From: Pleomorphomonas sp. T1.2MG-36
GTDB lineage: Bacteria; Pseudomonadota; Alphaproteobacteria; Rhizobiales; Pleomorphomonadaceae
DNA length: 64,000 nucleotides
Assembly (NCBI RefSeq): GCF_950100655.1
Contig: NZ_CATNLY010000023.1
Coordinates: forward strand, 372,001 to 436,000
Direction: 5' to 3'
Shown: piece after piece, positions 43,789 through 51,843 of the stretch
Layout of the letters: each line of letters begins with the position of its first letter
How positions within the stretch are numbered: the stretch's first letter is position 1
Notes under the pieces: model-generated
What the model was told of the DNA's origin: nothing
The model's database searches: none
The model's input: only the letters and a program-made list of their open reading frames with translations
Position numbers and translations under genes: made by a program

Positions 43789-43857
43789 GTGCGGCGCCTC
43801 CCGACCGGACAGCCTCTAAGCCACAGTCAAAAGCGACACACTGGGAAGGATAGCATC

Positions 43858-44436
43858 ATGAGCACGCACACCCGACTTTACGACACTTGGTCCGACGCCA
43901 TGGCGGTCGTTGATCGTCTCCGCGCAGCCCGGATCTCCAATGACGACATTTCCGTCATCTCCCCCGAAAGCGAAGACAATCGCGTGAGCGACGGCGCCGA
44001 AGCCACGGCTGCCGGGTCCGGCATCGGCGCGGTGCTCGGCGGAGGCGCCGGCGCGCTTGCTGGCGTCGGCATGCTCGCCATTCCGGGCCTCGGCCCGATC
44101 GTGGCGACCGGCTGGTTCGTATCCACACTGGCCGGCCTCGCGGCCGGCGCGGTGGCCGGCGGCGTGGCGGGCGGCATCGTCGACGCGTTGACCAGTTCCG
44201 GCCTCACCGCGGAAGAGGCGCAGGTCTATGCCGAGGCCATCCGGCGCGGCGGCACCATGGTGACGGTGCGCGTCGACGACAGCGAGGACGCCATGGTGGC
44301 GCGCCTTCTCGATGAAACGCCACCGGTCAATCTCACCGAGCGCGAACAGCTCTACCGCGAGAGCGGGTGGACGGGCTTCGACCCGACGCTGGACCCGCGC
44401 GTCGACGACCTGACGCGCCGGCCGCCGCCGGGCTGA
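43858..44436 (+). CDS. General stress protein with central glycine-zipper membrane segment
   Basis: This 192-residue protein has an N-terminal alpha/beta segment (TRLYDTWSDAMAVVDRLRAARISNDDISVIS), like the general stress protein 17M / DUF1269 group. A Gly/Ala-rich hydrophobic stretch (about 52-115) with repeated GxxxG spacing follows, then a soluble tail. The hydrophobic part could insert in membrane. A GGAAGGATAG site supports the start. It is likely read from the EcfG promoter of the gene before it. Function unknown. Confidence 0.78.
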   Translation: MSTHTRLYDTWSDAMAVVDRLRAARISNDDISVISPESEDNRVSDGAEATAAGSGIGAVLGGGAGALAGVGMLAIPGLGPIVATGWFVSTLAGLAAGAVAGGVAGGIVDALTSSGLTAEEAQVYAEAIRRGGTMVTVRVDDSEDAMVARLLDETPPVNLTEREQLYRESGWTGFDPTLDPRVDDLTRRPPPG

Positions 44437-44463
44437 CGCACCGCTCCCCTGCCTTTTGTTGGG

Positions 44464-44530
44464 CGGCCGCATCACGGAGCGGCCGTTCGACACACACCGT
44501 CGCCCGTCTCGCCCCTTTCCCGGGGCGGGC
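44464..44530 (+). terminator. Two consecutive hairpins after the glycine-zipper stress gene
   Basis: CGGCCGC/GCGGCCG (44464-44470 with 44479-44485) is followed by a GC stem around CGCCCC/GGGGCG (44510-44515 with 44522-44527). Neither has a long T tract, but their position right after the stop suggests termination. Confidence 0.5.
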
Positions 44531-44609
44531 GGGCTGTCGTGTGCGCCCACGCCACCGGCCGCTAGCTTCCACTTTCCCGTGTCACTGGTTCCCAGATCGG
44601 GAGACGTCC

Positions 44610-45377
44610 ATGTTCCCGCAACCCATCGACCACGCCGACCGCTTCGACGCCATTCGCCGGGCCAATCGGCGCCGCCCTGCCACGGTTGTCGGGGCTTTCG
44701 ACCTGACCCCGCATATGCGCCGCATCGTCCTGCGGGAACTCGAACCCGTCTCAGACAGGCCGGCCAAGCCCGCCGAGTGGATCAAGCTGCACGTTCCCTG
44801 GTCCGGCGAGGGGCGCAAGCATGGCCGGGCCTACACCGTCCGCGACCGCTCCAACGGCCGGATCACCATCGACATGGCGATGCATGACGGCCTCTGCGCA
44901 AGCTGGGCGCGCCGCGCCCGCCCAGGCGATCGGGTGGAGATTTCCGGACCCCGGCATGGCTTCAGGCTGGCTTGGCCACCGGACGAGTTGTTGCTGGGCG
45001 CCGACGAGACCGGCCTTGCCGCAGTTGCGACCATCGTCGCCGGTCTGCCGCATGACACGCGCGGCAAGGTGTGGCTGGAAGTGCCCGACGAGCGCGACGT
45101 TCTGCCGCTCGACGCGCCACCGTCCGTTGCCGTGCGGTTTCTGCCGCGCGGCGCGGCTGAGCCCGGGCACCTGTTGATGCGGGCCATGCGCACCGCAGCC
45201 ATAACACCGACGACGGCGGTCTGGGTGGCGGCCGAGCGCGCCGCCGCGCTGGAACTGCGCGAGCATTTCGAGGCGGCGCTGCCGCCCCACCAGGTTGTCA
45301 CATCCGGATATTGGCGTGTGCCCTGCCGCGAGCCGGCCGTCCACGATCCTTTCCCAGAACATGCGAGGCCGGCATGA
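44610..45377 (+). CDS. Siderophore-interacting protein (FAD ferric-chelate reductase)
   Basis: This 255-residue SIP/ViuB-family flavoprotein reduces ferric siderophores in the cytoplasm to release iron. An FAD-binding barrel with GRAYTVRDRSNGRITIDMAMH (the RxYTxR motif) is followed by an NAD(P)H-binding half with LLGADETGLAAVATI. Further C-terminal features are WVAAERAAALELREHFE and SGYWR. The start has a GGGAGA site. Its last four bases overlap the next gene (ATGA), so the two are translated together. No Fur box was found immediately upstream. Confidence 0.88.
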   Translation: MFPQPIDHADRFDAIRRANRRRPATVVGAFDLTPHMRRIVLRELEPVSDRPAKPAEWIKLHVPWSGEGRKHGRAYTVRDRSNGRITIDMAMHDGLCASWARRARPGDRVEISGPRHGFRLAWPPDELLLGADETGLAAVATIVAGLPHDTRGKVWLEVPDERDVLPLDAPPSVAVRFLPRGAAEPGHLLMRAMRTAAITPTTAVWVAAERAAALELREHFEAALPPHQVVTSGYWRVPCREPAVHDPFPEHARPA

Positions 45378-45790
45378 GCGGAGCGAGTTCCACGACCCTC
45401 TTTGCGCGCTTTGCTTCGGTCCTCTCCGAATGGTCGGGACGACCGCCGACCTTCGCCCTTGCCGTGGCGATCCTTCTGATCTGGGCGATTTCCGGCCCCG
45501 TCTTCGGCTTTTCGGCAACGTGGCAGCTCGTCATCAACACCCTGACGAGCATTGCCACGTTCTTGATGGTGTTCATCCTGCAGAGTTCGCAGAACCGGGA
45601 TGGCAAGGCCTTGCAAGCCAAGATCGACGAACTGATCCTCAGTTCGGAGGCGCGCAACCACTTCGTCGGTATCGAAAGGCTCGACGAGGAGAGGCTGCAA
45701 GACATCTGCGCCACGCTGCCCGATCCGGCCAGGGACGACTGCGAGGGTGAGATACCGGCGCTGAACGTCGGCCTCGCCCGGTCGGGGTGA
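45374..45790 (+). CDS. Low-affinity iron permease-like membrane protein
   Basis: This 138-residue protein has two hydrophobic helices (about 25-45 and 52-72). The conserved QLVINTLTSIATFLMVFILQSSQNRDGKA segment is followed by ALQAKIDELIL, the pattern of the low-affinity iron permease (Fet4-like, PF04120) family. Bacterial members are short, and iron transport is not demonstrated for most. Translational coupling to the siderophore reductase supports an iron link. The stop faces the convergent DUF305 gene 15 bases away. Confidence 0.78.
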   Translation: MSGASSTTLFARFASVLSEWSGRPPTFALAVAILLIWAISGPVFGFSATWQLVINTLTSIATFLMVFILQSSQNRDGKALQAKIDELILSSEARNHFVGIERLDEERLQDICATLPDPARDDCEGEIPALNVGLARSG

Positions 45791-45805
45791 GGCCGACGTA
45801 TAGGC

Positions 45806-47209
45806 TTACTCGGAGATACCGCGCTGGCGCAGCCAGGCCCGCATTTCCGCAATCTCGCGCGTCTGCATGTCGATGATCTCGCGGGCGAAGTGCTGGTTCT
45901 GCGGGTCCTTGCCGAACTTGAGCACGATGTCCGCCATGTCGATAGCGCCCTGGTGGTGCGGGATCATGCCGCGCACGAAGGCGGCATCCGGATCCGCATC
46001 GGCAATGCCGCTCATCATCGGTCCGTGCATTCGGTCCATGGCGAGGCGATAGGCCTCCTCGGCGGTGGCGGCGTCGGACACGCCGCTCATGCCGGTGACG
46101 CCATGAGGATGCTCGGCATTGGGCGTGTGGGTGAGATACTCGGCCGGCGCCGCGCCGACGTTGCCCTCGGCACCGTAGATCGCCACGTGCAGCCCCCAAT
46201 ACCCGGAGGCGAAGACGACCAGCGCCGCCGCGATGCCGGCCGGCACGCCGGCCAGCGCCCGTTTCACCGCAGGCAGGAAATGCACCTCGCGGGTCCGATC
46301 GGCGGCGATGGCGACGATGATCGCCATGATCAGGGCATGGCCGATCAGGTCGACGCGCCCGAAGGGATAGACGGCGGCATTGAAGATGACGAAGAGAGCG
46401 ATGGCCGACAGGCGACGCACCAGTGGCGTCCAGATCAGGCCGAAGCCCATGGTGAACTCGGCGACGCCGGCCATCGGAATGAACACGTCGCGTGGCATGC
46501 CGAAGGTCAGGAAGGGCTTCTCCACCACCAGCGGATAGAACCAGTCGGGATAAGCGAACTTCTCAAGGCTCGACCACATCAGCGCGATGGCGACGCCCCA
46601 GCGCAGCACCTCGAAGCGACGCGCCCGCAACTCCGGGTTCGGCAGCGCCTCCAGCACCAGATAGGCGGCGACGCCGACGCCCAGCGCCAGATAGTCCAGA
46701 AGGTGGAAGATGTCGTAGTCGCGCAGGGCCAGCAGCCACAGGCCGATGATGCCGGCGGCGGCTAGCGGCTGCGTGCGGCGCGAGAAGATCAGCGCGGCGA
46801 TCAGGAGCTGCATCCACGACACCCACTCCGCCGGCGTCTTGAGATCGGGCGTCAGATAGACGCCGCCGATGGCGAAGATGGCGACGAAGAAGGCGCCGAT
46901 GACGACGCGGACGAAATCGTCGAGCCGCAGCCAGAGCGGATCGGTGGCACGATCGAGGCCCTGCAGGATGGCCTCCCCAGCCGACGACCGCTCGACGAGG
47001 CGGGTGGCAAGGAAAAACACGAGGACGAGGAGAATGCCGGTCCAGAACCAGACGTTGCCCAGCGTCGCCGCGATCGGCTGCGGCGGCGCGCCGACAATGT
47101 AGGGCGCGAACCATTTAACGTGGGCGGCGGCGGGCGAGGCGGCGATGAGGGGCAGCAGCATGGCGCCGCCAAGGAAAAGGACGAGTTTCGGGGAAAATGG
47201 CCTTCGCAT
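45806..47209 (-). CDS. Multipass membrane protein (DoxX-like) fused to a C-terminal DUF305 domain
   Basis: This 467-residue protein has a signal/anchor helix (about 8-28) and about eight or more hydrophobic segments up to residue 350, with a DoxX-like module near LEKFAYPDWFYPLVVEKP. A DUF305 domain (about 370-467) carries AFVRGMIPHHQGAIDMADIVL and a metal-binding-type HMHGPMM-like run. DUF305 proteins are usually separate periplasmic, often metal-linked proteins. A GGAGAG site supports the start. Two Fur-like palindromes 150-205 bases upstream suggest iron or manganese control. Confidence 0.8.
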   Translation of the reverse strand: MRRPFSPKLVLFLGGAMLLPLIAASPAAAHVKWFAPYIVGAPPQPIAATLGNVWFWTGILLVLVFFLATRLVERSSAGEAILQGLDRATDPLWLRLDDFVRVVIGAFFVAIFAIGGVYLTPDLKTPAEWVSWMQLLIAALIFSRRTQPLAAAGIIGLWLLALRDYDIFHLLDYLALGVGVAAYLVLEALPNPELRARRFEVLRWGVAIALMWSSLEKFAYPDWFYPLVVEKPFLTFGMPRDVFIPMAGVAEFTMGFGLIWTPLVRRLSAIALFVIFNAAVYPFGRVDLIGHALIMAIIVAIAADRTREVHFLPAVKRALAGVPAGIAAALVVFASGYWGLHVAIYGAEGNVGAAPAEYLTHTPNAEHPHGVTGMSGVSDAATAEEAYRLAMDRMHGPMMSGIADADPDAAFVRGMIPHHQGAIDMADIVLKFGKDPQNQHFAREIIDMQTREIAEMRAWLRQRGISE

Positions 47210-47358
47210 CGCAGCTCTCCGTCGCTGGTTTCGCACTCCCGGCGTAGCGGCCGGGTGCCGTCTTGTCCGAACCCTTGGGTCGTCGGCTGAGTTCCAGCCC
47301 GACGATCCGTTGGCCGGATCGGCATCACGCGTTCATCGGCGGCGATCTAACGATAATA

Positions 47359-47373
47359 TGAGAATCATTCTCA
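47359..47373 (-). promoter_or_regulatory. Fur box 1 upstream of the DUF305 fusion gene
   Basis: TGAGAAT-C-ATTCTCA is a perfect palindrome of the 7-1-7 Fur type, 150 bases from the start codon. Confidence 0.75.
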
Positions 47374-47393
47374 AGTTAGCAGTAACCCGCACT

Positions 47394-47414
47394 TGTTTGG
47401 AATCATTCCTAACA
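47394..47414 (-). promoter_or_regulatory. Fur-like palindrome 2 upstream of the DUF305 fusion gene
   Basis: A 21-base inverted repeat centred at 47404 (core GGAAT-C-ATTCC, outer TGTT/AACA, one mismatched pair) lies 38 bases centre-to-centre from box 1. The same AATCATT core suggests the same regulator. Confidence 0.6.
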
Positions 47415-47428
47415 GGAAGAGGAAGGGT

Positions 47429-47998
47429 CTACGCCGCTTTCACGAGAAGGCCGGAGGCGAGGGCCAGGAAAGCCTCGGTGGCCTTCGGCAGAACCTCCTG
47501 CGGCCTGTCGCTGGCGGCGATCCACAGCGCGGCGTTGAGCGCGCCCCCGCTCAGAAGCCTTGCCACCGCCTCAGCATCGAGAGGCTTCACGACCCCTTGC
47601 TCGATGAGCCGCTCCACCGCCTGTTTGGTGACCTGAAGGCAACGCCCCTGGCTCGGCCATTGCGAGGGGTCGCCCAGCACGGCAGGGCCGTCGAGAAGCA
47701 CGATGCGCTGGACCTCGGGGTCGAGCGCCATCTCGATATAGGCCACGCCCTCGGCCAGCATGCCCAGCCAGGCGTCCGCCGACCGGGCGCCGACCCTTTG
47801 GGCGCGCGAGGCCATTTCCGTGTCGATCTGGTCGACCACCGCCGCCATGAGGCCGCGCTTGTCGCCGAAGTTATGGTAGAGCGCGCCGCGCGTCAGCCCG
47901 ACGCTGGCGGTCAGCTCATCCATGGACGCGGCGGAATAGCCCTTCTCCGCGAAGGCCTTGCGCGCTGCCGCGATCAGCTTGCCGCGGTTCTCCTCCAT
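47429..47998 (-). CDS. TetR-family transcriptional repressor
   Basis: This 189-residue regulator has an N-terminal HTH (KLIAAARKAFAEKGYSAASMDELTASVGLTRGALYHNFGDKRGLM) and a helical ligand domain whose C-terminal part resembles TetR_C regulators. I chose the start at MEENRGK because it has an AGGAG site. A longer frame starts at 48043, but that ATG lies within an operator palindrome and lacks a ribosome site. Three copies of CATACG-N3-CGTATR fill the region between it and the divergent RidA gene, indicating autoregulation and control of that gene. Confidence 0.9.
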   Translation of the reverse strand: MEENRGKLIAAARKAFAEKGYSAASMDELTASVGLTRGALYHNFGDKRGLMAAVVDQIDTEMASRAQRVGARSADAWLGMLAEGVAYIEMALDPEVQRIVLLDGPAVLGDPSQWPSQGRCLQVTKQAVERLIEQGVVKPLDAEAVARLLSGGALNAALWIAASDRPQEVLPKATEAFLALASGLLVKAA

Positions 47999-48040
47999 CG
48001 TCTCCTGACGCCGCCGTGCCACCGGTTCCGCTCCATTTCG

Positions 48041-48106
48041 CATACGTCACGTATATGAACTTGACATACGGATCGTATGCGAGTTAGTTCACATACGCAT
48101 CGTATA
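48041..48106. promoter_or_regulatory. Three tandem TetR operator palindromes
   Basis: CATACG-N3-CGTATA (48041-48055), CATACG-N3-CGTATG (48065-48079) and CATACG-N3-CGTATA (48092-48106) stand 24 and 27 bases apart between the divergent TetR and RidA genes. Confidence 0.8.
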
Positions 48107-48179
48107 TCAAATGATGACGCGCGGGAAGCCGAGCCATGGCCGCGCCCGCATCCCTATCCAGCAGCAAAGCGAGATCGAC

Positions 48180-48584
48180 ATGGCCCAACGTGACGCCATC
48201 TTCCCGGCCAACCGGCACACCCTTTATGAAGCGCACGGATACTCCGCCGCCATTCGCTCCGGCGATCTGCTGTTCGTGTCCGGACAGGTCGGCAGCCGTC
48301 CGGACGGATCGCCCGAGCCCGACTTCGGCCGCCAGGTTCAGCTCGCCTTCGACAACCTCAAGGCCGTGCTGGAAGCAGCCGGCTGCACCGTCGACGACAT
48401 CGTCGACGTCACGACGTTCCACACCGACCCGGAACAGCAGTTCGGGGCGATCATGGCCGTCAAGGAGCAGGTGTTCAGCCAGCGCCCCTACCCCAACTGG
48501 ACGGCCGTCGGCGTAACCTGGCTGGCCGGCTTCGACTTCGAGATCAAGGTAATCGCCCGGATTCCCGCTTCGGCAAAAGCGTAA
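48180..48584 (+). CDS. RidA/YjgF-family protein
   Basis: This 134-residue Rid-superfamily protein has SGDLLFVSGQVGSRPDG, QVQLAFDNLKAVLEAAG and VTTFHTD. RPYPNWTAVGVTWLAGFDFEIKVIARI occurs where true RidA has the catalytic Arg. The usual R-V-E-I-E-x-x-A ending is altered to FEIKVIARI and the Arg105-type residue is not obvious, so it may belong to a Rid subgroup without imine deaminase activity. Divergent TetR control with three operators implies induction by a small molecule. Confidence 0.85.
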   Translation: MAQRDAIFPANRHTLYEAHGYSAAIRSGDLLFVSGQVGSRPDGSPEPDFGRQVQLAFDNLKAVLEAAGCTVDDIVDVTTFHTDPEQQFGAIMAVKEQVFSQRPYPNWTAVGVTWLAGFDFEIKVIARIPASAKA

Positions 48585-48966
48585 GGCGCCCGAACCTCGG
48601 GGCGCCGGCTTCTCCAAAACAGAACCCCGTTGGTGGCAGACAAGCTCCAACGGGTTCTTTCCGCGTCCGGCACGCCGAGGGGAAAACGACGGATGGAAGG
48701 GCTTTTCGAAGCATCCCGCCCCGACGGCCCTGTTCCGCTCTTGGACGACGACCCGACACTCTGCGAGAGGAGCACCGTGGGCACGGCGGGATAGAGGCTA
48801 CATCAAGCGGTGCGGTGGTGCTCCAGCCTGCTATGGCGCACTTCGGTGTGAACGAAGGGCTCGCTGTTGAAGCGCTCAGCATGTCCCGAAAGATGAGGCA
48901 AAACAGGTAAAGCGAGCGAAACAAACGCTGCTAATCTATTGTCTCATCAACGTTGAATTGGAGAAA
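48585..48966. other. Non-coding interval RidA gene to tRNA-Phe
   Basis: This 382-base gap contains the terminator at 48623-48660. A frame on the minus strand is open through most of it, but its translation has no family pattern. I see no gene. Confidence 0.55.
48623..48660 (+). terminator. Terminator of the RidA gene
   Basis: AACC-C-CGTTGG pairs with CCAACGGGTT (10 bp, one bulged C), followed by CTTT. Confidence 0.55.
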
Positions 48967-49042
48967 TGGTGCCTGAGGGCGGAATTGAACCACCGACACT
49001 ACGATTTTCAGTCGCATGCTCTACCAACTGAGCTACTCAGGC
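48967..49042 (-). tRNA. tRNA-Phe (GAA)
   Basis: This 76-base tRNA has an encoded CCA. Acceptor arms GCCTGAG and CTCAGGC pair, with A as discriminator. The D-arm is GCTCAGTTGGTAGAGC. The anticodon loop CTGAAAA holds GAA on a 5-bp stem (TGCGA/TCGTA), and the T-arm reads GGTGGTTCAATTCCGCC. It sits downstream of yacG on the same strand. Confidence 0.97.
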
Positions 49043-49227
49043 ACTTGCCGCGATCCACTGGGCGTTTGGTGTCGTCCAACGGCGAAGCACGGGCCTTATA
49101 GATAGTCCTTGCGGACCTGTCCAGAGGGTTTGACGGGAAAAATCAACTACGCCGGCAAGGAATGGAAAGACGAGCCATTTCAAGGGCGAAGCGCAGCCCA
49201 CCTCGCCGCATCTGGGCGAGGGCCGCC

Positions 49228-49416
49228 TCAGGGACGGCCATCGCCCTCGTCATCGGGCAAGGGAAGATCGTCGTATTCGACGACGGGGATCGAATAGGCC
49301 CCCTTCAGCCACCTGTTGAGGTCGACATCCTTGCAGCGCTTGCTGCAGAAGGGCTTGAAGACCGGATCGGTCGGTTCGCCGCAGTTGGGGCAGCGGGGGC
49401 CCTTCGGCGCGACCAT
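49228..49416 (-). CDS. yacG: DNA gyrase inhibitor YacG (zinc-binding)
   Basis: This 62-residue protein has a four-Cys zinc site: Cys9, Cys12, Cys24 and Cys28 (CPNC...FCSKRC), followed by DVDLNRWLKGAYSIP, the family core. YacG binds GyrB and blocks gyrase. The C-terminus is acidic. It overlaps the maf stop by one base (TGATG), so the pair is translationally coupled. Confidence 0.92.
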   Translation of the reverse strand: MVAPKGPRCPNCGEPTDPVFKPFCSKRCKDVDLNRWLKGAYSIPVVEYDDLPLPDDEGDGRP

Positions 49417-50045
49417 CAGGCGATCGCTCCGTCGGCCCAGCGCGCACGCACCGGGTAGCGGGCGGCTTCGAGCAGGTTGGCCGTCTCGTGCAGGGGCAGG
49501 CCGACCACGGAGGAATAGGAGCCGGACACCGAGGCGACGAAGGCGCCGGCGAAGCCCTGGACGGCATAGCCGCCGGCCTTGCCCTGCCACTCGCCGGAAG
49601 CGAGGTAGTCGGCCATCTCCTGCGACGACAGGCGCTTGAAGCGGATACGCGTCTCGACCAGCTTTTCGCGCAGGCCGGACGGTGTGGCCAGCGCCAGACC
49701 GGTGAAGACGCGGTGCGTGCGGCCGGACAGCAGAGCGATGCAGCCTTCGGCATCGGCGAAGGTTTCGGCCTTCGGCAGGATGCGGCGACCGACGGCGACC
49801 ACCGTATCGGCGGCGAGCACCAGCACCTCGCGGCCCGGATAGTCCTGCAGCGGCACGCGATGGGCGGCGACCTCCGCCTTGGCGCGGGCGAGACGGCGGG
49901 CAAGACGGCGCGGCAGCTCGGCCCGACCCGGCGTCTCGTCGATGTCGGCCGGCAGCAGCAGGTCGGGCGCTATGCCGATCTGGTTGAGCAGCGCCACGCG
50001 GCGCGGACTCGCAGATGCCAGAACCAGGACGGGACGGTTGGTCAT
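49416..50045 (-). CDS. maf: Maf-family nucleoside triphosphate pyrophosphatase
   Basis: This 209-residue protein has the Maf signature LASASPRR at residues 9-16, DETP near residue 36, the catalytic AADTVV at about 78-83, and [23 protein letters not shown] near the C-terminus. It hydrolyses dTTP/UTP or modified nucleotides and limits their misincorporation. Coupled to yacG and downstream of infA, as in many Rhizobiales. Confidence 0.93.
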   Translation of the reverse strand: MTNRPVLVLASASPRRVALLNQIGIAPDLLLPADIDETPGRAELPRRLARRLARAKAEVAAHRVPLQDYPGREVLVLAADTVVAVGRRILPKAETFADAEGCIALLSGRTHRVFTGLALATPSGLREKLVETRIRFKRLSSQEMADYLASGEWQGKAGGYAVQGFAGAFVASVSGSYSSVVGLPLHETANLLEAARYPVRARWADGAIA

Positions 50046-50132
50046 CGGGAGCGCACCCTAGACAGCTCGGCGTGGAGACAGCCGCCCGCATCCCGGATCG
50101 AGCCGGGGCGGCTCGCCGCCTCCTTGCGCCGC

Positions 50133-50351
50133 TTACTTGAAGCGATAGGTGATGCGGCCCTTGGTGAGGTCGTAGGGCGTCATTTCGACCAGAACCTTGT
50201 CGCCAGCCAGGACGCGGATGCGGTTCTTGCGCATGCGGCCGGCCGTATGAGCGATGATTTCATGGTCGTTCTCGAGACGAACGCGGAAAGTCGCGTTGGG
50301 CAGAAGTTCCGAAACGACGCCTGGAAACTCCAGGACTTCTTCCTTGGTCAT
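50133..50351 (-). CDS. infA: Translation initiation factor IF-1
   Basis: This 72-residue OB-fold protein has the standard family length and pattern: [49 protein letters not shown], and the C-terminal [10 protein letters not shown]. It binds the ribosomal A site of the 30S subunit during initiation. Complete and unremarkable. Confidence 0.98.
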   Translation of the reverse strand: MTKEEVLEFPGVVSELLPNATFRVRLENDHEIIAHTAGRMRKNRIRVLAGDKVLVEMTPYDLTKGRITYRFK

Positions 50352-50484
50352 GCGGGCATTGATCCGTTTTCGGGAATTGGTGGCGGATAACTATCCGAAA
50401 TGCGCCGCAAAATAAACCACCCAGGCCGAAAAACGCAGAGAAAAGCGAGTGGAAGGACAGACGTAGCGGTCGGCGCCCCCTCGA

Positions 50485-51000
50485 TCAACCGTTCTCCGCC
50501 TTCGCCCCCATCTCCCGCACGCCCTCGCGACGCGGTTCGAAGGACGGCGTCCAGCCGAGTCGCTTCTTGATGCGGGCCGTGAGCTGGTCGCGAACGGCCC
50601 GATATTCGTCGAGAATGCGCTCGCGTGAGCCGGAAGCCAGCGTCGGGTCGGCGGTGGGCCAGTATTCGGCCTCCACCGAATTGTAGCGTGTGTATTCGAG
50701 GGCCTTGTGGTGGGCTTCCGGGGCAAGCGATATGATCAGGTCGAAGTTGCTGTCCTCGAGATCTTCGAAGGTCTGCGGCTTGTGACGGGAGATATCGAGG
50801 CCGATCTCGTCCATCACGGTCACGGCGAAGGGATCGAGCTCGCCACGGCGGGCGCCGGCGGAATCGACGAAGATCTTGCCGGGAAACAGATGGCGGGCGA
50901 TGGCCGCCGCCATCGGCGAGCGCACCGCATTGAACGAGCAGGCGAACAGCACCGCGCCGGGCTGCTTCACCTCCGCCTCTGTGTCCTCCTCGTCCGTCAT
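50485..51000 (-). CDS. Low-molecular-weight protein tyrosine phosphatase / arsenate reductase-like protein
   Basis: This 171-residue protein has the phosphatase P-loop variant CSFNAVRSPMA near residue 21. FVDSAGAR, GLDISRHKPQTFED and DLIISLAPEAHHKALEY follow. The usual C-x5-R-S loop is kept, with the nucleophilic Cys. Family members act on phosphotyrosine or arsenate; the substrate is unknown. The start at MTDEEDTEAEV has a GGGAGG site. It lies between UPF0262 and infA, as is usual in this order. Confidence 0.85.
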   Translation of the reverse strand: MTDEEDTEAEVKQPGAVLFACSFNAVRSPMAAAIARHLFPGKIFVDSAGARRGELDPFAVTVMDEIGLDISRHKPQTFEDLEDSNFDLIISLAPEAHHKALEYTRYNSVEAEYWPTADPTLASGSRERILDEYRAVRDQLTARIKKRLGWTPSFEPRREGVREMGAKAENG

Positions 51001-51138
51001 GAGCCTCCCATCGGCCAAGCCCGCGCTTCGATCAGACGGCGAACCCTGTGTCGCCCGGCATGTTCCATCCCTTTGTTGTCACGCAACTCCGGAGGCAAAA
51101 CCGGTCCCCCTTCTGCTGGAGTTGCTCCAGGCTTCGGT

Positions 51139-51624
51139 TCAGCCCTTCCAGCGCAGCACGGCGATCAGCGTGAACAGCCGCCGGGCTGTCAGCTTGTCGA
51201 TGGCGATCTTGTCGGCCAGCTTGTCGCGCAGGATCTGCGCGCCCTCGTCATGCAGCGCTCGCCGGCCCATGTCGATGGCCTCGATCTGGCTCGGCGTCGA
51301 AACCTTGATCGCCTCGTAATAGCTGTCGCAGACGAGATAGTAGTCGCGGATGATGCGGCGGAAGGGCGTCAGCGACAGGATGTGGGTGGTGACGGGCTCG
51401 CCGTCGGCGCGGAAGATCTGCAACACGAGGCGATTGGAGACCAGCGACAGCCGAAGGACGAACTCGCCGCCGGGCGCGCCCACCGGCTCGAAGGAGTTCT
51501 GCTCCAGAAGATCGAAGATCGCGACTTGCCGTTCGTGCTCGACCTCGCGCGAAATCTGGCCGATCGAGGCGGCATCGAGGGTCACCGATACGAGGCGCCC
51601 GGTGATACTGTCGGTGTCGGTCAC
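51139..51624 (-). CDS. UPF0262 family protein
   Basis: This 161-residue protein is restricted to alphaproteobacteria as far as known, with the core [21 protein letters not shown] and [36 protein letters not shown]. The start is GTG at 51624, chosen because GGAGG precedes it at proper spacing and the family N-terminus begins there; upstream codons are Arg-rich and open but not family-like. Function unknown. Constant neighbours are hisD and the tyrosine phosphatase; here hisD is displaced by a 4.2-kb insertion. Confidence 0.88.
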   Translation of the reverse strand: MTDTDSITGRLVSVTLDAASIGQISREVEHERQVAIFDLLEQNSFEPVGAPGGEFVLRLSLVSNRLVLQIFRADGEPVTTHILSLTPFRRIIRDYYLVCDSYYEAIKVSTPSQIEAIDMGRRALHDEGAQILRDKLADKIAIDKLTARRLFTLIAVLRWKG

Positions 51625-51843
51625 GACTGTCCTCCGCGAAAAACGTCGCCGAGGCATAGCACGGTCGACCCGCCCCACGAAGCCGGCAAAAGTCGACCCG
51701 GGCAGGAGTTTTACGCATGCCTCGTCCCTGCCGCCCATCGCGCCCCGCGAAGGCTCGACACCGCTTGACACCGGCCCTGCCTAGCAACACATAGCGGACG
51801 CGCGCCGGTTTTTCCGGCCCCCATCATCCACAAGAGCGAGACC

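Noticed and set aside
48544..48924. 126-codon minus-strand frame between the RidA gene and tRNA-Phe
   Set aside because: It overlaps the end of the RidA gene and its terminator; the translation has scattered Cys/Arg and no family resemblance.
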